A stretch of DNA of 51,367 bases from Apilactobacillus apinorum (GCF_001281175.1 NZ_KQ440395.1:414753-466119), one strand, 5' to 3'. Shown: positions 7,464 to 15,915, numbered from the stretch's first letter. Notes: generated by a model from the sequence alone, not told the origin. Numbers and translations: made by a program.

Positions 7464-9632
7464 ATGGAAGAATCAATTATTAAAAAGATTGTAAAGGAAC
7501 TTTCTCACTATTCTGAAAAACAAGTGACTGCCGTTATATCAATGATGGAAGAAGGAAATACCGTTCCTTTTATTGCTAGATATAGAAAAGAACGCACTGG
7601 TAGTTTAGATGAAGTCCAAATTAGAGAAATTGCCGATGCAAACACTAAAATTAGTAATTTAGAAAAGCGTAAAGAGGAAGTGATTCGTTTAATTGAAGAA
7701 CAAGGCCAATTAAACGCGGAACTTAAAAAAGCGATTCAAAATGCTGAAACGATGCAAAACGTTGAAGACTTATACCTTCCATACAAAAAGAAGAAGAAAA
7801 CCAAGGCAATGATTGCTAGAGAACAAGGGTTAGAACCATTGGCGAAGTTAGTATTGGCCAATGATGATTCATTTGTTCAAAAGGCTAGTGATTATGTTAA
7901 TGCTGAACAAGAATTAAATTCAGTCGAAGATGTCTTGGCTGGAGTGCACGAAATTTTAACTGAAGACATTGGTAACGATGCTTATTTAAGAGAATGGATT
8001 AGAGAAGATACTAAGAAGCATGGATTAATCACTAGTAAGGTCAAAAAGAATGGTGAAGAACTAGATGAAAAGAATGTTTATGCTGATTACTATGATTTTT
8101 CACAACCAATTAATCAATTAAAGAAGCATAGAGTATTAGCACTTAACCGTGGTGAAAAAGAAAAGATTCTGACCGTTAACATTGAAGTTAATACCAACGT
8201 GATTTACAAGTTCTTACAAGCTGAAACTAACCGTAAGCGAACTAACAAAAGCGCTGATGCTGTTAAATCAGCATATGAAGATGCGTATGCTCGTTTCATG
8301 AAACCAGCAATTGACCGTGAAATTAGAAATCAATTAACGGAGGAAGCTGATGAACATGCAATTGGCATCTTTGGTAAAAACTTGTATAACCTATTAATGC
8401 AAGCACCAATTAAAGGCAAAGTTGTAATTGGATTTGATCCAGCATACAGAACTGGATGTAAATTAGCAGCAATTGATGACAATGGTAAGTTTTTAGATAA
8501 GCTAGTGATTTATCCACATAAACCAGCTAGTGAAACTAAACGTGAACAATCTAAAAAGCAATTAGTGGATTTTATTAACAAGAACCATGCAGAAATGATT
8601 GCAATTGGAAATGGAACTGCTAGTCGTGAATCAGAACAGTTTGTTGCTGATTTAATTAAAGAAAATAAGCTACCAGTTTATTACGTAATTGTTAATGAAG
8701 CAGGCGCTTCAGTATATTCAGCCAGTCAAAACGCACGTGATGAATTCCCAGATTTTCATGTTGAAGAAAGATCTGCTGTAAGTATTGGAAGACGCTTGCA
8801 AGATCCGTTAGCTGAGTTAATTAAGATTGATCCTAAATCAGTTGGTGTTGGTCAATATCAACATGATTTACCTGCAAAACAATTAGATGCTCAATTAGAC
8901 AGAGTTGTGGAAACAGCTGTGAATAAAGTTGGGGTTAATGTAAATACTGCTAGTCCAGAATTATTAACCCATATTTCTGGAATTACGAAAGCAACCGCTA
9001 AAAACGTGGTTAAGTATAGAAATAGCAATGGAGTATTTAAAACACGCCAAGAACTAAGTAGTGTGCCTCGTTTAGGAAGCAAGACTTACGAACAAGCGAT
9101 TGGGTTCTTACGTGTTATTGATGGAACAAATCCATTAGATAATACCGATATTCATCCAGAAAGTTATTCAGTAGCAATGAAGATTTTAAAAGAACTAGGA
9201 TTATCCACAGATGCATTGGGTAGTGCAGAAATCAATTCTGCCTTATCCACATTCGATGTTGATAAGTTTATTAATGAAACCCAAACCGGACAACAAACCG
9301 TCTTGGATATTATTGATGGACTAAAACGTCCGGGAAGAGATTTCCGCGATAGCATGCCAATGCCAGCTTTAAAACAAGATGTTTTGAAGATTGAGGACTT
9401 AAAAGAAGGCATGCAATTACAAGGAACTGTTAGAAACGTAATTGATTTCGGTGCGTTTGTGGATATAGGTGTTAAACAAGATGGTTTAGTGCACATCTCA
9501 CAAATGAGTGATAAATTTATTTCTGACCCTAGTACAATTGTTTCTGTTGGAGATATTGTTGATGTTTGGGTATTATCAATTGATATTAAGAGAAATCGGA
9601 TTCAACTAACAATGATTAATCCGGAGAAGTGA
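7464..9632 (+). CDS. tex: Tex family S1 RNA-binding protein
   Basis: Tex proteins bind nucleic acid and influence transcription and RNA turnover. Residue order in this 722-residue protein follows the family: N-terminal helical region, YqgF/RNase H-like fold from about residue 320 (I-G-F-D-P-A-Y-R-T-G), helix-hairpin-helix around 495-560, and a C-terminal S1 domain (about 650-718, G-T-V-R-N-V-I-D-F-G-A-F-V-D-I-G). The ATG at 7464 is preferred over 7455 because AGGA at 7452-7455 has proper spacing only to the second. Eleven nt separate it from the SprT-like gene, and the homoserine kinase follows, giving a likely three-gene operon. Confidence 0.93.
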   Translation: MEESIIKKIVKELSHYSEKQVTAVISMMEEGNTVPFIARYRKERTGSLDEVQIREIADANTKISNLEKRKEEVIRLIEEQGQLNAELKKAIQNAETMQNVEDLYLPYKKKKKTKAMIAREQGLEPLAKLVLANDDSFVQKASDYVNAEQELNSVEDVLAGVHEILTEDIGNDAYLREWIREDTKKHGLITSKVKKNGEELDEKNVYADYYDFSQPINQLKKHRVLALNRGEKEKILTVNIEVNTNVIYKFLQAETNRKRTNKSADAVKSAYEDAYARFMKPAIDREIRNQLTEEADEHAIGIFGKNLYNLLMQAPIKGKVVIGFDPAYRTGCKLAAIDDNGKFLDKLVIYPHKPASETKREQSKKQLVDFINKNHAEMIAIGNGTASRESEQFVADLIKENKLPVYYVIVNEAGASVYSASQNARDEFPDFHVEERSAVSIGRRLQDPLAELIKIDPKSVGVGQYQHDLPAKQLDAQLDRVVETAVNKVGVNVNTASPELLTHISGITKATAKNVVKYRNSNGVFKTRQELSSVPRLGSKTYEQAIGFLRVIDGTNPLDNTDIHPESYSVAMKILKELGLSTDALGSAEINSALSTFDVDKFINETQTGQQTVLDIIDGLKRPGRDFRDSMPMPALKQDVLKIEDLKEGMQLQGTVRNVIDFGAFVDIGVKQDGLVHISQMSDKFISDPSTIVSVGDIVDVWVLSIDIKRNRIQLTMINPEK

Positions 9633-9642
9633 TAAAATTTAA

Positions 9643-10089
9643 ATGAATGATCAAGAATTACAAACTTTAGTGGAAAACGTTTCACTAGAATCATTTGCGA
9701 AACCGTTTGTCCACAGGGCATATTTTAATCGACGATTAAAGACGACTGGGGGTCGTTACCATGTCCAAAGTCATAATATCGATATTAATCCAAAGATGTT
9801 GTCAGAGCATTCTAAAGATGTTTTAATTGGTGTAATTAAGCACGAATTATGTCATTACCACCTTCATTTATCAGGTTATTCTGGTAAACATAATACTCTT
9901 GCTTTTAAACGATTATTAAAAACAGTAGGCGGATCACGTTATGCACCGGCACCTGTTGATAATCGTCCATTGGTTTATATTTGTTCACATTGTGGACAAA
10001 CGTATCGTCGAAAGCGTAAAATCGACGTTAAAAAATATGTCTGTGGAAAATGTCGTGGAAAACTAGAATTAAAAACTGGAGATGATTAG
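9643..10089 (+). CDS. SprT-like zinc metalloprotein
   Basis: This 148-residue member of the SprT-like family has the zinc-protease motif H-E-L-C-H at residues 67-71. The C-terminal zinc ribbon has C-S-H-C-G and C-G-K-C-R-G pairs (about 113-138). Eukaryotic Spartan relatives cleave DNA-protein crosslinks; the bacterial function is not established. A common database name is YdcK/SprT family protein. It sits next to tex, an arrangement common in Firmicutes. GGAGAAG overlapping the tex stop serves as its ribosome site, so translation may be coupled. Confidence 0.9.
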   Translation: MNDQELQTLVENVSLESFAKPFVHRAYFNRRLKTTGGRYHVQSHNIDINPKMLSEHSKDVLIGVIKHELCHYHLHLSGYSGKHNTLAFKRLLKTVGGSRYAPAPVDNRPLVYICSHCGQTYRRKRKIDVKKYVCGKCRGKLELKTGDD

Positions 10090-10090
10090 T

Positions 10091-10969
10091 TTGGATAAAA
10101 AAATAATTATCAGAGTACCAGCTACATCAACTGGAATTGGTGCAGGTATTAATTCAATTGGAATTGCATTTGGCTTATATTACACTGTCATCGTGGAAGA
10201 AGAAATGGATCGTTGGCAAGTTAACCACGCACTTGGAGATGATGTGCCTCGTGACGAAAATAACATTATTGTACAAACTATTTTAAAAGTAGACCCAACG
10301 ATTAAACCACATCAATTAACTGTGATGTCAGATGTGCCAATTGGAAGGGGACTAGGTTCTAGTACAACTGCAATTGTTGCTGGAATTAAAATTGCCAATG
10401 CACTTGGTAACTTAGACATGTCATTAGATGATGAAATTAACGCTGGAAGTAAGATTGAGGGCCATGCTGATGGTGTTGCCTCTGCTTTACTTGGTAACAT
10501 CACCGTTTCATATTTCAATGGAAAGATGGCAACCACAGTAAAGACCGATATTCCCGAAGTAATTAATGCGTTAGTTTATCTAGTTAAAGACGATGGCACT
10601 CATGATAAAGCTATCTATAAGGATGAAGTTAGCTCTGTAGATGCTGTAAAAGCAAGTAGTGCTACTAATGTACTAGTTGCATCATTGATGAATAATGAAT
10701 GGACTAAAGCTACTGAAATGATGGAAAACGATGCCATTTATACCGACAATATCTATGATATTGTTCCTGAACTTGAAGTAATTAGAAATCAAGCCCATCA
10801 ATTAGGGATATATGGAACGTTCTTAAATCAATCTCAACGTAGTGTGATTACCTTTGGAACATCTTCACAACTAAATGAGTTAAGAAATGCATTAAGCGAC
10901 AGTAATTTAACTGGGGTAATGAGACTAATTAAGGTTGATCATACTGGTGCTACTGTTCGCGGAGAATAA
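10091..10969 (+). CDS. thrB: Homoserine kinase
   Basis: This GHMP-superfamily kinase phosphorylates homoserine to O-phosphohomoserine, the precursor of threonine. The first GHMP motif V-P-A-T-S-T-G-I-G-A-G-I-N-S-I-G matches the ThrB type (usually V-P-A-S-S-A-N-L-G-P-G-F-D-S-L-G). The ATP-binding loop P-I-G-R-G-L-G-S-S is at residues 83-91. Length, 292 residues, is normal. The TTG at 10091 is chosen because GGAGA (10078-10082) is 8 nt upstream; the frame-extending ATG at 10082 has no room for a site. No hom or thrC is visible, so the gene is separated from the rest of its pathway. Another GHMP kinase specificity is less likely. Confidence 0.87.
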   Translation: MDKKIIIRVPATSTGIGAGINSIGIAFGLYYTVIVEEEMDRWQVNHALGDDVPRDENNIIVQTILKVDPTIKPHQLTVMSDVPIGRGLGSSTTAIVAGIKIANALGNLDMSLDDEINAGSKIEGHADGVASALLGNITVSYFNGKMATTVKTDIPEVINALVYLVKDDGTHDKAIYKDEVSSVDAVKASSATNVLVASLMNNEWTKATEMMENDAIYTDNIYDIVPELEVIRNQAHQLGIYGTFLNQSQRSVITFGTSSQLNELRNALSDSNLTGVMRLIKVDHTGATVRGE

Positions 10970-10985
10970 ATTTTAATAAATAGTA

Positions 10986-11014
10986 TTGAAATTAAGTTGA
11001 AAATCACATATAAT
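10986..11014 (+). promoter_or_regulatory. Promoter of the tRNA-Leu/His/Gln unit
   Basis: TTGAAA (10986-10991), a 17-bp spacer and TATAAT (11009-11014) form a near-consensus promoter. The -10 lies in the loop of the weak hairpin at 11000-11031, so this element and the thrB terminator share sequence. Confidence 0.8.
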
Positions 11015-11031
11015 AATATTTGTGATTTTTT
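11000..11031 (+). terminator. AT-rich hairpin, probable thrB terminator
   Basis: AAAATCACA and TGTGATTTT pair across a loop that contains the tRNA promoter -10, followed by a T-run. The low-GC stem suggests modest termination; its exact role is inferred. Confidence 0.5.
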
Positions 11032-11034
11032 ACT

Positions 11035-11120
11035 GCGGCCATGGCGGAATTGGCAGACGCGCAAGATTAAGGATCTTGTCGGGATTACTCCCGGTGGAAG
11101 TTCGAGTCTTCTTGGCCGCA
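11035..11120 (+). tRNA. tRNA-Leu(AAG)
   Basis: This is a class II tRNA of 86 nt. The acceptor GCGGCCA pairs with TGGCCGC, the anticodon stem is CAAGA/TCTTG with loop TTAAGGA, and the variable arm is GGGA/TCCC. The anticodon AAG is at 11069-11071. An A at wobble position 34 is unusual in bacteria and is normally a substrate for deamination to inosine. CCA is not encoded. Confidence 0.95.
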
Positions 11121-11151
11121 TTATTAAAATCATCATTACACATAATGATAT

Positions 11152-11225
11152 GGCGGTAGTGGTGAAGTGGTTAACACATCGGATTGTGGTTCCGACACGC
11201 GTGGGTTCGATTCCCACCTACCGCC
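11152..11225 (+). tRNA. tRNA-His(GTG)
   Basis: The encoded extra G at position -1 (11152) pairs with C73 (11225), the identity element of tRNA-His. The anticodon stem TCGGA/TCCGA presents GTG. T-arm: GTGGG-TTCGATT-CCCAC. CCA is not encoded. Confidence 0.96.
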
Positions 11226-11232
11226 CTTTTAT

Positions 11233-11304
11233 TGGGCTATAGCCAAGTGGTAAGGCAACGGGTTTTGATCCCGTGATGCGCTGGTTCGAACCCAGCTAGC
11301 CCAA
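11233..11304 (+). tRNA. tRNA-Gln(TTG), copy 2
   Basis: It is identical to the tRNA-Gln at 2139-2210, including a short TTTTATT flank upstream. It is the last tRNA of the second cluster, followed by a terminator. Confidence 0.97.
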
Positions 11305-11311
11305 TCTAAAT

Positions 11312-11345
11312 AAAAGACATTCGTTTAATCGAATGTCTTTTTTGT
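11312..11345 (+). terminator. Terminator of the tRNA-Leu/His/Gln unit
   Basis: AAAAGACATTCG (11312-11323) pairs with CGAATGTCTTTT (11330-11341) around TTTAAT, followed by more T. Confidence 0.92.
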
Positions 11346-11370
11346 TTTCTAAAGGGGAAATGAGGGTAAT

Positions 11371-11408
11371 AAAAAAGCATCTAAACATAACATTCAGATG
11401 CTTTTTTT
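11371..11408 (-). terminator. Terminator of the LCP gene
   Basis: AAAAAAGCATCT pairs with AGATGCTTTTTTT across a 13-nt loop. It lies directly after the stop of the minus-strand gene. Confidence 0.85.
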
Positions 11409-11409
11409 A

Positions 11410-12480
11410 TTAATAGTTAATTTGAGTTGAAGTACTTGAAGTGGTTGAACTGTAATCACTAGTTGTATCTTGTGTTTGGTTCAATGATGATAAAGTACTT
11501 AAACCAAGGCTTGAACGAATTGAGTTAGAAATAGTTAATAACTCTTGTTGTGTTGGAACTTCATAATCAATTCCATTAATAACAGCTGTTTCACCTTGTA
11601 GTGTTTGTGACTTGATATGGTGAGTAGCAACTCCATATCTTTCACGAAGTGCAACCATATCGTCGAACTTCATATCAGTTTTTAGCTTACCTGAGACAGA
11701 ATTTAAGATTTCCTTGTAACGAGGTAATGAAGAAATGTTCATACCTTTAAGAACAAGCTTTTGTAGGACTTGTCTTTGTCTTACTTGACGACCGTAGTCA
11801 CCAGCTGGATCTTGATGTCTCATTCTTGAGTAAGCAAGTGCTTCAGCACCATTTAGAGTAACTGTCTTACCTTTAACAACGTTTGCAGCACCATATTGGA
11901 AAGTAAGTGGAGGAGTAACGGTAACACCACCAACGGCGTTAACCATCTTTTCTAGACCACCCATGTTAATGATTGCATAGAAATCAATTGGAACGTTCAA
12001 TAGATTTTGAACGGTTTGAACAGCGCTAGATGCTCCTCCAATAGTATATGCTGCATTAATCTTTTCGTATGGTTGTGAATCACCAGGAACAGTAACCTTA
12101 GTATCACGAGGAATACTTGTTAGGTAAATTGTTTTCTTCTTGGGATTTACAGTTGCCAAGATGATAGTATCAGTTCTCCCAGTATCATGACGACCAAGAG
12201 CACCAGTATCAGTACCTAATAGTAAAATAGATACTGGTTTGTTTTGAGCAATCACACTCGAAACATTTCTAGCCTTTGTTGATAAACCAGGTTGATAGGC
12301 TTTATCAGCTGCATTTTTCATGTTCACATAGATACCGTGAGCAACGACCAGACCAGTAACTAGCAGAACTAAGAAAACAAGGAAGGTGATCCAAGCACCT
12401 TTATGACTTTTTTTCTTGAAATGAGGTTGACTTGCTCTGGATCTGGAAACTCGTTCGAAATTTTGATTGTTATTTTGCAT
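11410..12480 (-). CDS. LytR-CpsA-Psr (LCP) family wall polymer ligase
   Basis: LCP enzymes move teichoic acid or capsular glycans from the undecaprenyl carrier onto peptidoglycan outside the membrane. The 356-residue protein has a basic N-terminus, one membrane anchor (about residues 28-50) and the extracellular LCP domain (about 85-260). That domain includes L-L-L-G-T-D-T and D-T-G-R-T-D-T-I-I-L-A with the pyrophosphate-binding Arg/Asp set, then S-I-P-R-D-T-K-V. The tail is Ser/Thr-rich and low complexity, likely extended in the wall. AAGGAG lies 13 nt before the ATG. It is monocistronic, divergent from the EamA gene. The tagA product earlier in the window would act upstream in the same teichoic acid pathway. 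Confidence 0.92.
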   Translation of the reverse strand: MQNNNQNFERVSRSRASQPHFKKKSHKGAWITFLVFLVLLVTGLVVAHGIYVNMKNAADKAYQPGLSTKARNVSSVIAQNKPVSILLLGTDTGALGRHDTGRTDTIILATVNPKKKTIYLTSIPRDTKVTVPGDSQPYEKINAAYTIGGASSAVQTVQNLLNVPIDFYAIINMGGLEKMVNAVGGVTVTPPLTFQYGAANVVKGKTVTLNGAEALAYSRMRHQDPAGDYGRQVRQRQVLQKLVLKGMNISSLPRYKEILNSVSGKLKTDMKFDDMVALRERYGVATHHIKSQTLQGETAVINGIDYEVPTQQELLTISNSIRSSLGLSTLSSLNQTQDTTSDYSSTTSSTSTQINY

Positions 12481-12514
12481 AAATCAATCATAGCTCCTTT
12501 TTATGAATTTCCCC

Positions 12515-12544
12515 ATTATAAAAGATATAATCAAGATTCGTAAA
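12515..12544 (-). promoter_or_regulatory. Promoter of the LCP gene
   Basis: On the minus strand, TTTACG (12544-12539), an 18-bp spacer and a consensus TATAAT (12520-12515) lie about 35 nt before the ATG. Confidence 0.6.
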
Positions 12545-12646
12545 TATAATTAACATTATAAACTTATTTTATAAAAATTAATAACGGTTACAAAAGATGT
12601 AACAAATTGTAATAATTTTGTCATATTTTAATGGATATGGGGAATA

Positions 12647-12655
12647 TGATATAAT
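12647..12655 (+). promoter_or_regulatory. Extended -10 promoter of the EamA-gpm pair
   Basis: TG-A-TATAAT (12647-12655) leaves a leader of about 100 nt before the TTG at 12762. No matching -35 is visible at 17 bp. The rest of the 281-bp divergent gap is plain AT-rich sequence. Confidence 0.55.
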
Positions 12656-12761
12656 TCTGATGTTGATATAACTAAATCAAGAAATTACAAATTTAATTTA
12701 AGTTAGTAGTGTATCAAGTTTTTGTTAATTTGTAAATTAAAAAAGGGGAGCGCGTTTTAAG

Positions 12762-13715
12762 TTGAAAAAAACTTTTCTATATATATTAATTTCTACTTTC
12801 ATGTTTAGCTCAATGGAAATTGCATTAAAGAGTGTACAAGGAGTCTTTAGCCCAATTCAGTTAAACTTAGTTAGATTCTTTATCGGAGGATTGATTTTAT
12901 TACCAATTGTTTTGAAGAATGGTAAACAACCTCTGATGACAACAAAGTGGAAAAGTATTGGAGTGTTTTTATTAACCGGATTTTTATGTGTGGTAGTTAG
13001 TATGACATTGTATCAATTAGCTATCATGTACGATGAAGCTTCTACGGTTGCTGTGGTCTTTAGCTGTAACCCAGTTTTTGCATTACTATTTGCATTTTTT
13101 ATTTTAAAAGAAAAAATCAGCAGATTGGGATTTATTTCATTAGTAATTTCAATCGTTGGATTAATAATTATTGTTAACCCTGAAAACTTAACTAATCCAC
13201 TGGGATTAACACTAGCATTAGGTTCAGCACTAACATTTGGATTGTACGGAATTGTTTCTAGATGGGGATCTAGTGTTACAGGGATGAATGGATTAGCAAC
13301 AACGTGTTATACTTTCTTAGCAGGAGCTATTGAACTATTGATATTAGTTTTAATCAGTAATATTAATCAAGTAGCTCTATTAATGGATAAAGTAGAATGG
13401 TTAAAACCATTTGCTAAAACACCAATTTTACATAATATTTCATTACAATATTTTTGGATTCTATTATTTATCTGTGTATTTGTGACCGGTGGAGGATTTG
13501 CTTTTTACTTCTTGGCAATGGAAAGAGCAGGAGTATCGATTGCATCCATCGTGTTTTTCATTAAACCTGGATTGGCACCAATATTAGCAATGATTCTTAT
13601 TGGTGATAAAATTGCAATTAATACCTGGATTGGAATTGTTATTATTTTAATTGGTTCCGTGATTACGTTTGTAGGGAGTCAATTGGAACAAAAAAATGCT
13701 GAATTAGAAGAATAA
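12762..13715 (+). CDS. EamA family (drug/metabolite superfamily) transporter
   Basis: This is a 317-residue inner-membrane protein with about ten hydrophobic helices in two EamA repeats (about residues 4-137 and 145-305). The repeats are recognisable by the F-x-x-F-x-L-K-E-K and I-x-G-x-x-I-I features. Family members export amino acids, metabolites or drugs; the substrate cannot be read from the sequence. The start is TTG, with GGGGAG at 12745-12750, 11 nt upstream. It is followed 15 nt later by a phosphoglycerate mutase-like gene in the same transcript. Confidence 0.9.
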   Translation: MKKTFLYILISTFMFSSMEIALKSVQGVFSPIQLNLVRFFIGGLILLPIVLKNGKQPLMTTKWKSIGVFLLTGFLCVVVSMTLYQLAIMYDEASTVAVVFSCNPVFALLFAFFILKEKISRLGFISLVISIVGLIIIVNPENLTNPLGLTLALGSALTFGLYGIVSRWGSSVTGMNGLATTCYTFLAGAIELLILVLISNINQVALLMDKVEWLKPFAKTPILHNISLQYFWILLFICVFVTGGGFAFYFLAMERAGVSIASIVFFIKPGLAPILAMILIGDKIAINTWIGIVIILIGSVITFVGSQLEQKNAELEE

Positions 13716-13730
13716 AAAAGAGATGATAAG

Positions 13731-14399
13731 ATGGCTTATTTAGTAATTATGCGTCATGGTGAGAGTGTTGCTAATCAGCAAAATGTTTTTACTGGTTGGA
13801 GTGATGTTGAGTTAACCGAAAAGGGAATTCAACAAGCACACATTGCAGCACAAGCATTACAAAAATTAAATATTAACTTTCAGCATGCACATACATCTTA
13901 TTTAAAACGCGCAATTGAAACTTTAAACATTGTTTTAGGTGACATTGATCAAGATTATGTGAATGCTACTAAAACATGGCGTTTGAATGAACGACACTAT
14001 GGAGCTTTACGTGGCCGGATTAAAAGTGATGTTAAAGAAGAATATGGTGTTGAACAGTTTAATCTGTTTAGAAGAAGTTATAACACGGTACCACCATTAT
14101 TGAAGCAACACGATGTAGACCGTCGTTACCAAAGATTAGGGGTGCAAATTCCGTTAGGTGAAAGTTTAAAAATGGCTTCTGATCGTTTAATACCGTATTG
14201 GGAAGACCAAATTGCTCCTAAGCTATTAGATAATCAAAATCAATTAATTGTGGCTCACGGCTCTATTTTAAGAGCATTAATTAAGTATTTAGATAATATT
14301 GATGATAGTGAGATTAATCAGGTTGAAGTTCCAAACGGGAAACCAATTATTTATCAATTTGATCAAAAACTTCACGTAATTAATAAAAAGACAATATAA
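13731..14399 (+). CDS. gpmA: 2,3-bisphosphoglycerate-dependent phosphoglycerate mutase, divergent
   Basis: The histidine phosphatase fold is clear: R-H-G-E-S at residues 8-12 with catalytic H9, F-T-G-W-S-D-V-E-L-T near 22-31, L-N-E-R-H-Y-G-A-L near 86-94, and the second catalytic H in V-A-H-G-S-I-L-R-A-L. These match glycolytic GpmA. However, the L-R-G-R-I-K-S-D segment and the R-R-S-Y-N-T-V-P-P-L-L segment differ from the usual L-Q-G-L-N-K-A-E and R-R-S-Y-D-T-P-P-P. At 222 residues it is slightly short. It may be a second copy with altered regulation or activity rather than the main glycolytic enzyme. It is cotranscribed with the EamA transporter. Confidence 0.82.
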   Translation: MAYLVIMRHGESVANQQNVFTGWSDVELTEKGIQQAHIAAQALQKLNINFQHAHTSYLKRAIETLNIVLGDIDQDYVNATKTWRLNERHYGALRGRIKSDVKEEYGVEQFNLFRRSYNTVPPLLKQHDVDRRYQRLGVQIPLGESLKMASDRLIPYWEDQIAPKLLDNQNQLIVAHGSILRALIKYLDNIDDSEINQVEVPNGKPIIYQFDQKLHVINKKTI

Positions 14400-14431
14400 A
14401 AAGAGTTGATACATTGTATCAACTCTTTTTT
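14396..14431. terminator. Bidirectional terminator between gpmA and pepC
   Basis: AAAAAGAGTTGATAC pairs with GTATCAACTCTTTTT around the 3-nt loop ATT (14413-14415). A and T runs on both sides serve both convergent genes. Confidence 0.93.
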
Positions 14432-14438
14432 AGTTGGT

Positions 14439-15776
14439 TTATTTTTCAAAGAAAGCAAGAGTTCCCATTGGATCCCATGGATCTAAAACAACAGGGTCTT
14501 TTTCTTGAGAAGCGTTGTCAGCTTCTGATAAGTATTTCTTGTTAATAACTACTTGGTAGGTGAAACGTCTGAACCATGATTCACTCATAACAAAGTATCC
14601 CTTTGAACCAACTTTGTTACCCCATGAGTTTTCAACTTTCCATTTAGTTGGTTTACCATCAACAATGTCAACACCAGTGATAACCATTGCGTGGTTCATA
14701 ACACTTTGATGGAAGTCTAATTGTTCAGCCTTGCTCATACCTAAATCAATGTCGAATAATTCGCCTTTAGAATATAGGTCATCATCCATGATTCCTTTTT
14801 TACGATCTGATTCTTTAGCAACATCGCTTCCGAACCAAACACTTTCACCATTCTTTAGTTGAGTAATGGTTAGTTCTTCAAGTTTGTCCATTTCTAAGTT
14901 TAAATGTTTAACTTGACGACCGTTAATGACATTACCCAGCATATCAACAGTGTATGTATTGTCATAAGGTTTATCTTCAGTAGGTGAGTTAATAATTGAT
15001 ACATAGTCTTCCAAGTTTAAGTTAACGTATTTATCGAAGAACTTCTTAGGAGTTAAATCATTATCAACATGGTATTCATGTTTTTCATCACGATATTCAA
15101 AGTTAAATGTTGAAACAGGTTCACCAAATGCGTATACCAAGACACGGTAAATTTCACTTAGCATATCATCTTTTGCTGCTTGAACATCTTTACCATCGTT
15201 AGCAAGTTCACGAAGTTTAATTGCATCGATTCTTAGCTTTTGGTTTAAGACTGCATTTAATTCTGAAGTATCATTACTATTTGCAGTTTCAACCATTGCA
15301 GATTGAGGAGCAACACCGTATTTTTCGATTACGGCACATAACATGTCCCATTGACCACCATCTTGTTGAGGTGAGTCTAATAACCAAGAAACACGACGAC
15401 TGGTTAAAGGTTGGTTGGCAGTTCTAATAATGTTTTCTAAGAACCAGTTACACTTTTCAAATTTATCCCAAAATGTTGTGTAAATTTGTGATAATTCAAA
15501 ATCACCAGATAAATTAAAGTTCTTAGCTAAATTATGACGCATAGTATTTAAAGCAGCGAAAATCCAGCAACGACCACTATGTTGTTGGTTTGATACTTCA
15601 CCAGTATCGACTTCCACTGAAAAAATAGGCTTCATGTTAGCTTCAGATTCGAAGTTTGCGGCAGTTGAGTTAATACCATTGTGGCTAATAGCTCTTTGCA
15701 TTACCTTAGCTTCTTGACGATTCTTTAAATCGCTTTGATATTTTTGGATATTTTCATTACTAATACTTTCTGACAT
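14439..15776 (-). CDS. pepC: Aminopeptidase C (bleomycin hydrolase family, C1B)
   Basis: This cytosolic cysteine aminopeptidase removes N-terminal residues from peptides taken up by transporters such as DtpT. The papain-like triad is visible: Cys in Q-Q-H-S-G-R-C-W-I-F (about residue 70), His in M-N-H-A-M-V-I-T-G-V (about 365) and Asn in V-E-N-S-W-G (about 386). The protein has 445 residues, normal for PepC, which forms hexamers. Two adjacent ATG codons exist; the second (15776) is chosen because GGAGGT is 8 nt upstream, against 5 nt for the ATG at 15779. It is monocistronic with its own promoter. Confidence 0.95.
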   Translation of the reverse strand: MSESISNENIQKYQSDLKNRQEAKVMQRAISHNGINSTAANFESEANMKPIFSVEVDTGEVSNQQHSGRCWIFAALNTMRHNLAKNFNLSGDFELSQIYTTFWDKFEKCNWFLENIIRTANQPLTSRRVSWLLDSPQQDGGQWDMLCAVIEKYGVAPQSAMVETANSNDTSELNAVLNQKLRIDAIKLRELANDGKDVQAAKDDMLSEIYRVLVYAFGEPVSTFNFEYRDEKHEYHVDNDLTPKKFFDKYVNLNLEDYVSIINSPTEDKPYDNTYTVDMLGNVINGRQVKHLNLEMDKLEELTITQLKNGESVWFGSDVAKESDRKKGIMDDDLYSKGELFDIDLGMSKAEQLDFHQSVMNHAMVITGVDIVDGKPTKWKVENSWGNKVGSKGYFVMSESWFRRFTYQVVINKKYLSEADNASQEKDPVVLDPWDPMGTLAFFEK

Positions 15777-15802
15777 CATCAGACCTCCTATACTTTTGTC
15801 AT

Positions 15803-15831
15803 ATTATATCACTGGTTTCTCATTAATTAAA
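15803..15831 (-). promoter_or_regulatory. Promoter of pepC
   Basis: On the minus strand, TTTAAT (15831-15826), 17 bp and TATAAT (15808-15803) with an upstream TG (extended -10) lie just after the rpiA terminator. Confidence 0.72.
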
Positions 15832-15837
15832 CGCAAA

Positions 15838-15885
15838 ATAAAAAGAACCATAATGATAAAGTAAGCTAATCATTATGGTTCTGGG
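15838..15885 (-). terminator. Terminator of rpiA
   Basis: A 14-bp stem, AGAACCATAATGAT with ATCATTATGGTTCT, has a loop of about 11 nt. Read on the minus strand it is followed by TTTTTATTTT. Confidence 0.88.
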
Positions 15886-15915
15886 ATTTAGTTTAATTAG
15901 AAAAAAATTAGATTT

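Noticed and set aside
10997-11242. Open frames on both strands across 10939-11242.
   Set aside because: They run through the tRNA-Leu and tRNA-His genes and have no ribosome site; they are not coding.
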